A stretch of 64,000 bases of DNA. Source: Balneola vulgaris DSM 17893. GTDB lineage: Bacteria; Bacteroidota; Rhodothermia; Balneolales; Balneolaceae. The translations under genes and the position numbers were made by a program. The notes below the pieces were generated by a model. It worked only from the letters and a program-made list of their open reading frames with translations, had not been told where the DNA came from and ran no database searches. This document shows positions 47,001 to 53,833 of this stretch, piece after piece. The stretch is taken from positions 62,173 to 126,172 of the forward strand of contig NZ_AQXH01000002.1 of assembly GCF_000375465.1 (NCBI RefSeq), read 5' to 3'. Each line of letters begins with the position of its first letter. Position 1 is the first letter of the stretch.

Positions 47001-48565
47001 TAACGGGCACTTTATCTTTAACAGATGGAGAACTATTTATACCCTCTGGAAACAATTTAATAGCAAATACCAAAACCTACGGAACTGGAACTCTTAGATT
47101 CCAACGTGAAATTAGTGGGGTTCGTGGATGGCGTATACTTTCCTCTCCTGTTGCCTCCACTTATGGTGATTTCTTAGATGGCACTGTTACTCAAGGGTAT
47201 TCAGGAGCATTTTACAGCACGGGATCAATGCCAGGTGATACTCTGCAGCCAAATGTTCTAACCTATATCGAAAGTTATCCAGGAACAGATAATCAACGCT
47301 ATCGTGCCCCTACGAGTTCGGCTCAGTCTTTAACTCAGGGACAAGGTGTGTTTGTATTCTTCTTTGGAGATATCGCTGCTGACTCACGTTACAATGAACC
47401 TTTACCTGATACCTTAGATGTAAGTGGACAAGAATTTGATGGTAATGGAACTCAAGTTGACTTCGGTATTACCTACACCACGGCCGCTGATTCAGGTTGG
47501 AACTTAATTGGGAATCCATTTGGTGCCACTATTGATTGGGATGATAATACCAATTGGAACAAAACTAATGTGGAATCGACCATTTATGTTTGGGATCCTG
47601 CAGCAAATGCTGGCAATGGTGAATACCTAACATGGAACGGTACTACGGGTACACTCGGAAATGGACTTATAGCTCCTTTCCAAGGATTCTGGGTTAAAGC
47701 GAATGCGAATAGTCCTTCACTGATTGTAAATAAAGATGTTAAAACCACGGGTGGAAATTTCATAAGAAAGCAAAATGCTAGAACTGAACCCGTACTACAA
47801 CTAGAAGCCATTACGGATGGGTTAAGTAAACGCACCAACTTAATGTTCAGTGATGAAGGTAGTTTGGGCATTGATAACAAAGACGGGTATCGCTTAGTAC
47901 CATTCTCAAGCTCACATATTGAATTCTATACTCTGCTTGAAGACGGCACTCAAATGTCGATTAACAACCTACCCCTCGATTTCAACAATCGTATTCGGAT
48001 TCCGCTCACTATTAATGGCTATAAGGATAATGAACCGATATCCGGTGACTTTACCATTCGATTAGCTGGACAAAGAAATTTACCTGACGATTGGATTGTT
48101 TTACTTCGTGATAAAGAGACCGGGGATATTATAAACCTCACTGAGAATAGTGAGCACACCTTCTTTTATGGTACTAAAGCTAAAATAAACTCGAACACAT
48201 CTTCATCGCCTAAGAAAATGAAGATTACGAATAAGAGTGAATCACAAGCAACTCGCTTTGAACTACAAATTAGTACAGAAGAAATTGAAGCGACTATTCC
48301 ACAGACCTCTTTCTTGAATCAAAACTACCCGAATCCGTTTAACCCTGAAACGGTCATTCCTTTTGGTATAAGTGAACAAAGTGAGGTGTCGTTGATCGTT
48401 TATAATGTATTGGGACAAAAAATTAAAACATTGGTTAATCAATCGTTAGCTGCTGGAACTTACGATATCACTTTCCAAGCAAACGATTTGGCCACAGGAG
48501 TTTATTTTTATCGATTAATCACAAATGAAGGTACATTTGTCAAAAAATTGACGTTTATTAAATAA
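41024..48565 (+). CDS. giant multidomain type IX-secreted adhesin-like protein
   Basis: The 2513-residue protein starts at GTG 41024 with a signal peptide ending at VAFAQ. Domains in order: DUF2341 (about 36-140, YQYRKKFSVDN...), LamG-like lectin fold (about 150-320), cadherin-like repeat 1 (about 354-480), LamG-like (486-745), repeats 2-4 (755-1145), LamG-like (1151-1395, VWLRADVG), three invasin/Big-1-like Ig domains (about 1538-1840, e.g. QLVDQFGNEV and QLKDAYGNNL), a beta-helix start (IWESQLGAPANATNWEDGDNW), the block shared with the upstream gene (from 2022) and a type IX sorting tail (2424-2513, NQNYPNPFNPETVIPFGI). No enzyme motif is visible. It is most likely a cell-surface adhesin. 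Confidence 0.85.
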   Translation: MNFNYIHRFAYLTKTLLTLILALLISEVAFAQLSGYQYRKKFSVDNTKVSGASNLTNFPVLISLTDADMATVANGGKVTSAQGYDIAFTSDDGATQLDHELESYNASTGQILFWVRFPTLNATVDTDFFIYFGNASQTTDQSVNTTWDSSYKLVLHLDDFNDATLEGNNGTNNGTTSTTGKIGNARQFSSAGNDFISIADDASLDITGDITFSAWFNVNNFAEVPDLITKGDYNQAYSSWIRNDGTLRLGTDNNTLTSTGTVTSATTAFVTFTKSATGRTIYINNTNAGSDGTATNFSTNNSPLTISTAAYPLNGWVDEVRVSNVARSQDWVFTEYENQNTPNTFYTENPENPVLANIESNALSFNAGGSAQFITSDITIATPFADSIVSATVQITGNYLSTEDVLAFSNTALITGTWTVGTGTMTLSGKASLADYQSALRSITYNNTNASTPSQAARTISFTVNDEFYASNTATRNVNITTTLTDLSTDFPNTVFHFDAQDIDGDLLTNDQPADGSLVTTWRDRSQNAGGSSVTITNAAPAGDEPIFDSNYFGERGGLYFNYNANNNGDNFQVDDDALINTNGPYTQKSFAAVFRTGTDLTGLQIIYEQGGGSKGYQISIKDGILYAYAWSNDASWTDGDDQSINLGSVSTNTSYIVIATHDATAQTWSARVNGGSLVQSAGIAPSMGNHNGDPTIGEEDGTSDPVNFNNPGGPTYNFDGYIGELISWNSSLNGGQAQSIYNFLCDKWCNTPSVLSSIEGSDIDYNEADPPTAITSTIVLTDVDNTVVDSAHVVISNNYVPSEDVLASTPAGGIISTWDAVTGTLRLTGTASLADYQSTLRSVTYENTDGVAPTVQLRQIDFKVFDWDDESNTQSRNINVIGNNSPPVISGVSGPAFTYTEGTGAVSPPITVTITDDDDTNIESATIAISNNYQLGEDVLGFTNTANITGSWNSTTGVLTLTGSDTKANYETAIESFTFENTSSDPVEVTRTFSAKVNDGDNDSNTQTRDLDFVAVNSKPVLSNIEGTNLSYPNEAVQITNTIEVSDPDNTMIDSAFVVISGNFKATEDSLIYSTLFGISGNYNTANGRLKLTGTSSFSDYETALRSVKYKNFATIPSGPERVVSFIIHDGDLASDTLKRTLDVSAVEAISDLKVWLRADVGVVTSGSEVVTWEDQSGNGNDYTGISGSGTRPTLNASSAPLGGQPSIEFVGNGDSFEDADGHTNYLNSMTEFTLFVVYKSDVTNTDKGLFIGDTPSGADEIITIRYDAAGANNGGSFTNVIKTGVVGNNAANQLESFSDIQSTDAQITSLHWESGATYDIFVDGILNNPSSAGPPPTGTITTATTAILGKGGKDSGTASWDGQIAEFILYCKSLTDAEREKVEDYLSEKYNAAIRKITPAAGGEAISADDANTTYTSLTGPVIQEGLPGELNASGTLILKAPTGYEWNTSATYNVTEAPAYGGSTTLDASFTSVTVTDLTYTIDVASASNPGQLTFTGLEIRPTTGILPNTGNITNIGSTGQGGGTNYGTLTMIPGTVDSLTFVQQPTITNIDSVITPSVRVQLVDQFGNEVETSGTTVSIAKASGAGTLGGTTSVSTNALGIAEFNDLTLDNTGTHTLITSSTGLDSETSNSFEIVNAGVLVGFRVERSPSGNISSKTAGQSFNTVITAIDGTGNTITTFNGTVVMSSSCTMGVGQGTTANFTSGVLSSHTVSITSVGNCTLTATNSSGSENGTSNSFTVSAGAADATKSKITAAPTVILNDGASTSTITVQLKDAYGNNLTTGGATVTLSPTAGSMGTVTDNGNGTYSATLTSSTSVTTSIITGTVGGSAITDNATVEFAAFSHIWESQLGAPANATNWEDGDNWNSNTVPTAASVVLIPASPAEGNEFPVVDITNTTINTLSIEAGAQVSVSGSVNFVVTGDVTGGGNVLGSNNDSLTVGGNLDVPDVTLGNLIFDGSSNQTIVSPSTFVNVEVDNPGTVFTTDNFTVTGTLSLTDGELFIPSGNNLIANTKTYGTGTLRFQREISGVRGWRILSSPVASTYGDFLDGTVTQGYSGAFYSTGSMPGDTLQPNVLTYIESYPGTDNQRYRAPTSSAQSLTQGQGVFVFFFGDIAADSRYNEPLPDTLDVSGQEFDGNGTQVDFGITYTTAADSGWNLIGNPFGATIDWDDNTNWNKTNVESTIYVWDPAANAGNGEYLTWNGTTGTLGNGLIAPFQGFWVKANANSPSLIVNKDVKTTGGNFIRKQNARTEPVLQLEAITDGLSKRTNLMFSDEGSLGIDNKDGYRLVPFSSSHIEFYTLLEDGTQMSINNLPLDFNNRIRIPLTINGYKDNEPISGDFTIRLAGQRNLPDDWIVLLRDKETGDIINLTENSEHTFFYGTKAKINSNTSSSPKKMKITNKSESQATRFELQISTEEIEATIPQTSFLNQNYPNPFNPETVIPFGISEQSEVSLIVYNVLGQKIKTLVNQSLAAGTYDITFQANDLATGVYFYRLITNEGTFVKKLTFIK
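43290..44460 (+). repeat. three tandem cadherin-like repeats (repeats 2-4 of the giant adhesin)
   Basis: Each unit of about 120-130 codons follows the scheme IEG(S/T)...Y(N/P)E...ITxTI.L.D.DNT.(V/I)(D/E)SA.V.IS.NY...EDVL...G...GTL.LTG..S.ADY...LRS..Y.N. A fourth related unit lies earlier, at about 42087-42470, separated by a LamG-like domain. The repeats are similar at protein level but diverged in DNA. Confidence 0.75.
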
Positions 48566-48572
48566 GTATCCT

Positions 48573-48597
48573 AAAAACATTGTAATAAAGTGTTTTT
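48573..48597 (+). terminator. weak hairpin after the giant adhesin gene
   Basis: AAAAACA (48573-48579) pairs with TGTTTTT (48591-48597) across an 11-base loop, eight bases past the stop. The right arm itself supplies the T stretch; a weak terminator or attenuator before the pilin-like genes. Confidence 0.4.
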
Positions 48598-48644
48598 GGT
48601 GTACTCTTTATATGGAGAGAATGTATTCAATGGAGGGTTGAAAC

Positions 48645-49067
48645 ATGTCAGATTATTCAGATTTATTATTATTACTAGGTGCAATGGTTGCCTTTTCATT
48701 GCTCTCGGTTACAACTGCAGTTACATTTCAAAGTAATTCTGATATTGTATACAATTCTGAAGTTGAATACCGTGCTGTAGCACTTGCTCAAGGTATCATT
48801 GATGAGATGAGATGGTTTACAGACGAAGACTTATTTAAAAGTAGTAACACACAATATTACTTTAAGAACTACCCAGAAACTCGGACCATATCTTATGGCT
48901 CAGGTGGGAATCAGTACACAGCTGATTACATTGTTTCTGGTACATCCAGATTAATTGCTTCTACAGCAGATGTGAATAAATACGAAGTGTTGATAAACGT
49001 TAAAAACACATCTACTAGCAAAGATGTAAGTGCAACACTTCAGTTTATAAAATCTTTCAAACGTTAG
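48645..49067 (+). CDS. membrane-anchored PilV-like protein of unknown function
   Basis: The 140-residue protein has a single hydrophobic helix at residues 7-27 (LLLLLGAMVAFSLLSVTTAV) followed by a polar, helical and then beta-rich part (YRAVALAQGIIDEMRW), the layout of minor type IV pilins of the PilV kind. The normal prepilin cleavage motif (Gly-Phe-x-x-x-Glu) is missing, so processing by a prepilin peptidase is not expected. A GGAGG ribosome-binding site at 48632-48636 is eight bases from the ATG. It begins a three-gene set with one-base and eleven-base gaps. Confidence 0.6.
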   Translation: MSDYSDLLLLLGAMVAFSLLSVTTAVTFQSNSDIVYNSEVEYRAVALAQGIIDEMRWFTDEDLFKSSNTQYYFKNYPETRTISYGSGGNQYTADYIVSGTSRLIASTADVNKYEVLINVKNTSTSKDVSATLQFIKSFKR

Positions 49068-49068
49068 T

Positions 49069-49671
49069 ATGAATATTGGTTTAGTAACAAGTTTTATTGT
49101 AGGTGGTCTACTTCTTTTGAGTGTTTTGTTCTTCAATGTAAGTCTTCAAAACAAATCACAAGAAAATACCTTAGCTACAACAACCAATGAGACTTTAAAT
49201 GATTTGGTTACGCTGATTTCTCATGATATAAATCGCATGGGTTATCAAGTTACTAGTAGTGTAATTAAAACAATGGACTCGAATAAAATCGCCTTTCTAG
49301 GTGATATCTACGACAACGATTCCATGGATACTACTCGAGTTACATGGGAATGGAAAAATAACTCTTTCGGAGCAGTAAGTAGCACCCCAAATCCAAATGA
49401 TTATTATCTAGTTCGCACAGGCCCTACTAGCGATGGAAATGCAGCTGGTGAAATTCAATTCCCTGTAACCTATTTCAATGTTAACTACAGAAACGGCCAA
49501 GGCGTAGCAACAAGTAATGAATACTTAGTGAGAGAAATTGAGATAGAAATTATGTTAGAAAGTGGCGAATCATATAGTGTTACTTCTAGAGGGGATGGCG
49601 ATAGAAGATATTACCGTACAGTTTGGAAACGCAGTTTCTTCCCCACAAATTTAAATAAAGTACTCTACTAA
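49069..49671 (+). CDS. membrane-anchored PilW-like protein of unknown function
   Basis: The 200-residue protein has one N-terminal transmembrane helix (LVTSFIVGGLLLLSVLFFNVS) and then TTTNETLNDLVTLISHDINRMGYQV, very similar in layout to the N-terminal helix and ISHDIxRxGY region of PilW-type minor pilins. The prepilin motif before the helix is absent. The rest is beta-rich with EIEIEIMLESGESY near the end. It starts one base after the upstream stop, and the three membrane-anchored proteins are probably made together. Confidence 0.6.
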   Translation: MNIGLVTSFIVGGLLLLSVLFFNVSLQNKSQENTLATTTNETLNDLVTLISHDINRMGYQVTSSVIKTMDSNKIAFLGDIYDNDSMDTTRVTWEWKNNSFGAVSSTPNPNDYYLVRTGPTSDGNAAGEIQFPVTYFNVNYRNGQGVATSNEYLVREIEIEIMLESGESYSVTSRGDGDRRYYRTVWKRSFFPTNLNKVLY

Positions 49672-49676
49672 GGAGG
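49670..49676 (+). promoter_or_regulatory. strong ribosome-binding site for the third pilin-like gene
   Basis: AAGGAGG is a full anti-16S match, six bases before the ATG at 49683. Most genes of this window lack such a site; here it overlaps the stop of the preceding gene. Confidence 0.7.
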
Positions 49677-49682
49677 CACCTT

Positions 49683-50966
49683 ATGGGACGAGGATTATTA
49701 TTAATAGTAAGCGGTCTAGTTGTAATTGTAGGCATCTCTAAAATCAATGTTCAAAAACAGATTGAATACTTGCCCGAAAACACGGTCGACTACTACTATG
49801 AACAACAAGCACGTAATATTTCAATCAGTTTAGTTGATGAAGCCATTCAGATGCTCCTAAAAGACAATGACTGGACTGGTTCTATTGAAACAAATGAAAA
49901 TTATGTGGGTTCAGGTATCTTGAAATCCTACGACCAAACTACCATTTCACAATTATCTGATTCGGTAACGGTAAAGCAATGGGATCAATATACAGTAGTA
50001 CTCTATAGCGAGGCTGAATATGAAGGGTATAGAATTTCTACTGAAGTGTTGATGTCTCGTGATTCATTTTCAAAGTATTCTTACTACACGAATACGCAGC
50101 CTTCAAATATTTACTTTACTAGTAAAGATACCTTAAGTGGGCCTGTACATACCAATGGTACCTTCCGAATTGCCGGTAACCCCGTATTTAATGGCTTTGT
50201 GACTAGCCCTGCCGGAGGATGGATTGGCCATTATTCTTATTCAAACAATCCTCAATTTAATGGTGGCTCAAACTTTAACGCTCCTGTTAAAAGTTTTGAT
50301 GTTAGAGATCAAGTAAATGAATTAGTTGTAAAGGCGAATAGTGGTGGATTAAGCTTTAATACGGCCATTTTGGTTCAACCCAAAGCAAATGGAACCGTTG
50401 ATATAAGTGTACCGAATGGCATTTATTGGAGTACGCCTACTAATTATGATATGAGCACCTTTAATGGAATTATCACTTCGACTGAAGAAATTGACATTAC
50501 AGGCACTGTAAATGGGCAGCTAACCATACACTCTGCCAAGGATATAGAAATTATTGGCGATGTAACTTACAATACAGATCCTAGAGTGGATATCACTTCT
50601 ACAGACTTTTTGGGACTTGTAGCTGAACAAGAAATTCGTGTTGATCAATATGCACACACTTTTAGTGGTTCAGGGGATCTAAATATTCATGCCTCTATGA
50701 TGGCTATGAATCGTTCATTCTATGTAGAAGATTATACTTTAGGTTCACCTCGAGGTGTACTTAATATTCTCGGCGGACTTATTCAGGAAGAACGTGGTCC
50801 GGTATCAACTTTTAATAGGTATGGTCTTTCTTCTGGATATAGCAAAGACTATGAATATGATGAAAGGTTGAGATACAACATCCCTCCTTCTTTTCCACGT
50901 GAACGTGTATTTTCTATCTTACACTGGAAAGACAAGGTAATATCTAGGCCTACTTCATCAAGCTAA
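49683..50966 (+). CDS. membrane-anchored PilX/DUF4900-like protein
   Basis: The 427-residue protein has an N-terminal hydrophobic helix (LLLIVSGLVVIVGIS), a helical stalk (YYYEQQARNISISLVDEAIQML), then a long beta-rich region with GPVHTNGTFRIAGNPVFNGFVTSP, a pattern I associate with DUF4900 proteins. Later parts (STEEIDITGTVNGQLTIHSAKDIEIIGDV) look like a right-handed beta-helix, as in bactofilin-like and adhesive folds. In several bacteria such proteins accompany PilV/PilW-like minor pilins. No prepilin motif is visible. Function unknown; it may be a large tip or assembly protein. Confidence 0.6.
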   Translation: MGRGLLLIVSGLVVIVGISKINVQKQIEYLPENTVDYYYEQQARNISISLVDEAIQMLLKDNDWTGSIETNENYVGSGILKSYDQTTISQLSDSVTVKQWDQYTVVLYSEAEYEGYRISTEVLMSRDSFSKYSYYTNTQPSNIYFTSKDTLSGPVHTNGTFRIAGNPVFNGFVTSPAGGWIGHYSYSNNPQFNGGSNFNAPVKSFDVRDQVNELVVKANSGGLSFNTAILVQPKANGTVDISVPNGIYWSTPTNYDMSTFNGIITSTEEIDITGTVNGQLTIHSAKDIEIIGDVTYNTDPRVDITSTDFLGLVAEQEIRVDQYAHTFSGSGDLNIHASMMAMNRSFYVEDYTLGSPRGVLNILGGLIQEERGPVSTFNRYGLSSGYSKDYEYDERLRYNIPPSFPRERVFSILHWKDKVISRPTSSS

Positions 50967-51005
50967 AATCGAATTTACTACTAACATTTATCTATCATCT
51001 ATAAA

Positions 51006-51395
51006 ATGAAATCAATTTTCGGACTACTTCTTGTAGTATCATTATGTACCATTCAAGCTAGTGCACAGACAAAGGTTACTTTTAATGTTAATTTAAAACC
51101 GATGTTGGAAGACAGTAGTTTTGTACCAGGAAAGCATGTGCTTCAAGTAAAAGGAGATTTCTTCCCATTTACGGCTACTACTCGATTTGAAATGAAAGAT
51201 TTGACCCCAAAAGATAGTGTTTATAGTGTGACACTTACTTTTCCCCGCAGGTTTACCAACAAAATGTTGACCTATAATTATGTCATTAGGTCCATTTCTG
51301 GTTCTGAAATGAATGAGTTTCTTCCTCGTCAATTAGATTTAAAAGGTCGAGAAGTGGAATTACCTCCCTTCTACTTCGATTCCTTCCCTAATTAG
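51006..51395 (+). CDS. small secreted beta-sandwich protein, possible carbohydrate-binding fold
   Basis: The 129-residue protein has a signal peptide ending at ASAQ. The mature part (KVTFNVNLKPMLEDSSFVPGKHVLQVKGDF and VYSVTLTFPRRFTNKMLTYNYVIRS) follows the scheme of short starch-binding/CBM20- or CBM48-like beta-sandwiches often found in Bacteroidota exoproteins, but the characteristic binding Trp residues are not seen. It lies 39 bases after the DUF4900-like gene and 97 before the first DUF4402-like gene. The role is open. Confidence 0.5.
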   Translation: MKSIFGLLLVVSLCTIQASAQTKVTFNVNLKPMLEDSSFVPGKHVLQVKGDFFPFTATTRFEMKDLTPKDSVYSVTLTFPRRFTNKMLTYNYVIRSISGSEMNEFLPRQLDLKGREVELPPFYFDSFPN

Positions 51396-51492
51396 GCCTC
51401 ATTTGGGTATATATTACAAAGTTCTTATTAAGAATTATTAACTGGTTAAAGTGCGTCATTAATACAATCTTTTATTCAAAAGTAAATGTAGA

Positions 51493-52008
51493 ATGCGTAC
51501 AGTAATACCCTCATATCTGTTTTTAATCGCAGTTTTTCTGTTAGGATCCTCAGTTGTACACGCTCAGAATACTAACAGAAAAATATCTGCCAATATTAAC
51601 ATTGAAGCCCGTATTGTAAACTCTATCGAGTTGATTACGGTTAAAACCATCACTCTAGGGCAGCTACAACCCGAACAAGATGAAATTTATGTTAGCTCAC
51701 TGAATGATGTGAATGCAGGCTATATGATTGCTGTAGGTTCCCCAAATGCCTTATTCCGATTGAACTTTCAACAACAAAGAGTATTAACTCGAGTTGAAGG
51801 TCCAGGTACCCTTACTTTCGAATACGAGATTTCGGGCAATTCTATTGAAGAACAACGTAGTGCAGAACTCATAGAAGCTGATAATAAAAATCTACAGTTC
51901 AACCAAGAAGGAAGATATTACATTTGGGTAGGCGGTAGAGTAAATTTAAGCAATGCCCTTCCTGGTAGTTATGATGGTGATTTCACGATTGAAATCGAAT
52001 ACATCTAA
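51493..52008 (+). CDS. secreted DUF4402-like pilin candidate 1
   Basis: The 171-residue protein has a signal peptide (cleavage near VVHAQ). The mature domain starts with ISANINIEARIVNSIELITVK and ends IWVGGRVNLSNALPGSYDGDFTIEIEYI, the C-terminal motif of DUF4402 proteins: a Gly-Gly strand, a turn, Gly-x-Tyr-x-Gly, and a final strand ending in an aromatic pair. It is single-domain and all beta. Neighbours are three more proteins of this type plus a chaperone and an usher-like protein. It is probably a minor fimbrial subunit (inference). The next gene begins one base after the stop. Confidence 0.65.
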   Translation: MRTVIPSYLFLIAVFLLGSSVVHAQNTNRKISANINIEARIVNSIELITVKTITLGQLQPEQDEIYVSSLNDVNAGYMIAVGSPNALFRLNFQQQRVLTRVEGPGTLTFEYEISGNSIEEQRSAELIEADNKNLQFNQEGRYYIWVGGRVNLSNALPGSYDGDFTIEIEYI

Positions 52009-52009
52009 A

Positions 52010-52609
52010 ATGTATGCTATTAAATACATATCTCTGATTGCATGCTTTGCAATTTTAAACAGTTTTTCTACTGTGTTTGCTCAAGAAATAGATTTTGGGG
52101 ATTACAGTAGTATATATAATGTATCCGTAGCAGAATTAAACCCTGGTGAAGATATTGAATTTGGAATGCTCGTTCAAAATGAGGGAGTAGTTGGGATTAG
52201 TCTCATTAACTCCAAAATTTTAACTATCGATGGTGTGAAGTACTTGGATGTGATCGTAGATATCACTGCAGATAACTACCTCCTATTAAATGGTGATTTA
52301 AGTTGTCAAACAAATCCTTCTTGCCGAATTCCCTTTACATTACAAGCAGCTTATGCCAATCGAGGATCTAATAATACGAACCAAGCTATTATAATGAGTG
52401 TTGCGGCAAATATCGCAAGTGCTCAATTCCCTATTCGATATAGAGGGAATGTACCTCCTGGTCCCCCTCCTACTCCTGTATATGAAGGCTTCAACCCTAA
52501 TCTATTCCAAGAAACAGCCTATTTATATATATACGGATTTGTAAATGTAGGTAGTATCGATGCAGGGAGTTATACAAGTAATGTGACGATCAGCATTAGT
52601 TATGATTAA
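52010..52609 (+). CDS. secreted DUF4402-like pilin candidate 2
   Basis: The 199-residue protein starts at the ATG 52010 (an earlier in-frame ATG lies inside the previous gene) and has a signal peptide ending at TVFAQ. The mature part begins with FGDYSSIYNVSVAELNPGEDIEF, has a Cys pair in SCQTNPSC that may form a disulfide, and ends YIYGFVNVGSIDAGSYTSNVTISISYD, the same end motif as candidates 1, 3 and 4. It overlaps the next gene by eight bases. Probably a minor subunit (inference). Confidence 0.6.
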   Translation: MYAIKYISLIACFAILNSFSTVFAQEIDFGDYSSIYNVSVAELNPGEDIEFGMLVQNEGVVGISLINSKILTIDGVKYLDVIVDITADNYLLLNGDLSCQTNPSCRIPFTLQAAYANRGSNNTNQAIIMSVAANIASAQFPIRYRGNVPPGPPPTPVYEGFNPNLFQETAYLYIYGFVNVGSIDAGSYTSNVTISISYD

Positions 52610-53129
52610 GCGTATATCCATAGCTACCTTCATTTTTATTCTATCTAGTTCTCTGCATGTATCCGCCCAATTTATCAATCTTCAATTAAAAATTGAGCCT
52701 GAACTAAGTGCTACCGTTGAACAAAACCTTGACTTCGGCACTGTAGTTACCAACTCTGGGGAAAAATTCATCAACTTAGGTGATTTAAGTATGGGCGTGT
52801 TTAGTATAAAAGCAATAAACACTCAGTCCTTATATATTGAGCTGAATGCTCCAGACTACTTAATTAACACAAACCCCCTCCAAAATTCTCGCATTCCTTT
52901 AAATCTAAACATTTCATACAACAATATGGGAATAGACGATGCGAGCAGCAGTACGCCAATGGATGATAATTCGATTTACGTTAAGGTATACGAAGAATCA
53001 GATGGCAACATTATTAATCAAGATGTTTGGCAAATAATGTACTTATATGTCTATGGCTCGATCAATGTAGGCAATATTCCAAATGGCGATTATTACGGTG
53101 AAGTGGTTTTATATGTCGATTATGACTGA
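52602..53129 (+). CDS. secreted DUF4402-like pilin candidate 3
   Basis: The 175-residue protein has a signal peptide ending at VSAQ. The mature domain contains LSATVEQNLDFGTVVTNSGEK, the DUF4402-like start in which a conserved Asp/Ser-Phe-Gly follows the first strand, and ends LYVYGSINVGNIPNGDYYGEVVLYVDYD. It overlaps the stop of candidate 2 by eight bases. The three genes are therefore one translational unit, followed by a hairpin and a separate promoter for candidate 4. Confidence 0.65.
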   Translation: MIKRISIATFIFILSSSLHVSAQFINLQLKIEPELSATVEQNLDFGTVVTNSGEKFINLGDLSMGVFSIKAINTQSLYIELNAPDYLINTNPLQNSRIPLNLNISYNNMGIDDASSSTPMDDNSIYVKVYEESDGNIINQDVWQIMYLYVYGSINVGNIPNGDYYGEVVLYVDYD

Positions 53130-53165
53130 AATATTAAGATCCCTTAATGTTAATTTAAGTAAAAC

Positions 53166-53189
53166 TGCGTTTTTGATATTAAAAACGCA
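53166..53189 (+). terminator. hairpin upstream of the major pilin candidate
   Basis: TGCGTTTTT (53166-53174) pairs with AAAAACGCA (53181-53189), loop GATATT. It is 37 bases after the stop of candidate 3. No T run follows, so it may stabilise transcript ends or weaken read-through. Confidence 0.5.
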
Positions 53190-53247
53190 TGTGGGTAAGG
53201 ATTTCTTAATTAAAGGAATCTAACTAGGTTAGATTTGGAAGGGTGGG

Positions 53248-53255
53248 TAAATTTG
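53248..53255 (+). promoter_or_regulatory. putative -7 promoter element of the major pilin candidate
   Basis: TAAATTTG is a complete TAnnTTTG match, 37 bases upstream of the ATG at 53292. A -33 TTG is not evident. The arrangement gives a short leader of about 30 bases. Confidence 0.5.
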
Positions 53256-53291
53256 TATCAGAAAATAAACAACAAGTCAATCTTTACCATT

Positions 53292-53813
53292 ATGAAAACT
53301 CTAAAGAACATATTATCCGCTTTCGCTTTAGTAGCTCTTTTCACTGTAAATGCTACTGCACAAACATCTGACAACGCAACTGTAACTGCGTCAGCTACAA
53401 TCGTTGGTTCTCTAACAGTAACTAATGTTAGTAACCTTTCTTTCGGTGATATCCTTACAACTGATACACCAACAATTTCTTCCACTACTGCTGATGCCGG
53501 TGCTGTTTCAGTAGCTGGTGCTACTACGGGTCAGGTTATGAACATAACTATCGATTACCCAGCTGTTTTAACCGATGGAACTAATAACCTAACATTTGAC
53601 ACCTATACTGCAGCATTAAGAAATGATGGAACAAATGATGCAACTGGTGCATCTGCACTTGCTGCTCCTTCAGGTACACAAATTACTGACACTTACACCG
53701 CTGCAGCAACTACTGCATATATCTACGTAGGTGGAACTATTTCTAACGCATCTGCTGGTGTAGCTGGAAATACATACAACGGTACAATTACAGTAACTGT
53801 AAGCTACAACTAA
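53292..53813 (+). CDS. secreted DUF4402 protein, candidate major pilin
   Basis: The 173-residue protein starts MKTLKNILSAFALVALF with a signal peptide ending NATAQ; upstream in-frame codons overlap the promoter and are not used. The mature domain of about 150 residues is rich in Ala and Thr and nearly free of charged residues. It has TVTASATIVGSLTVTNVSNL followed by SFGDILTTD and ends YIYVGGTISNASAGVAGNTYNGTITVTVSYN, the clearest DUF4402 match of the four. Its own promoter, hairpin and strong terminator suggest high separate expression, as for a major fimbrial subunit. That function is inferred from context. Confidence 0.75.
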   Translation: MKTLKNILSAFALVALFTVNATAQTSDNATVTASATIVGSLTVTNVSNLSFGDILTTDTPTISSTTADAGAVSVAGATTGQVMNITIDYPAVLTDGTNNLTFDTYTAALRNDGTNDATGASALAAPSGTQITDTYTAAATTAYIYVGGTISNASAGVAGNTYNGTITVTVSYN

Positions 53814-53833
53814 GCTCAGTACTCAAGATTATC

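Noticed and set aside
45877-47073. Two open frames (133 and 164 codons) antisense to the giant adhesin.
   Set aside because: They lie opposite repetitive Thr/Ser/Gly coding sequence that rarely produces stops in the other strand; no start context or family.
51953-52009. An N-terminal extension of 19 codons for pilin candidate 2.
   Set aside because: It would overlap candidate 1 and destroy the signal peptide; the ATG at 52010 is one base after the preceding stop.
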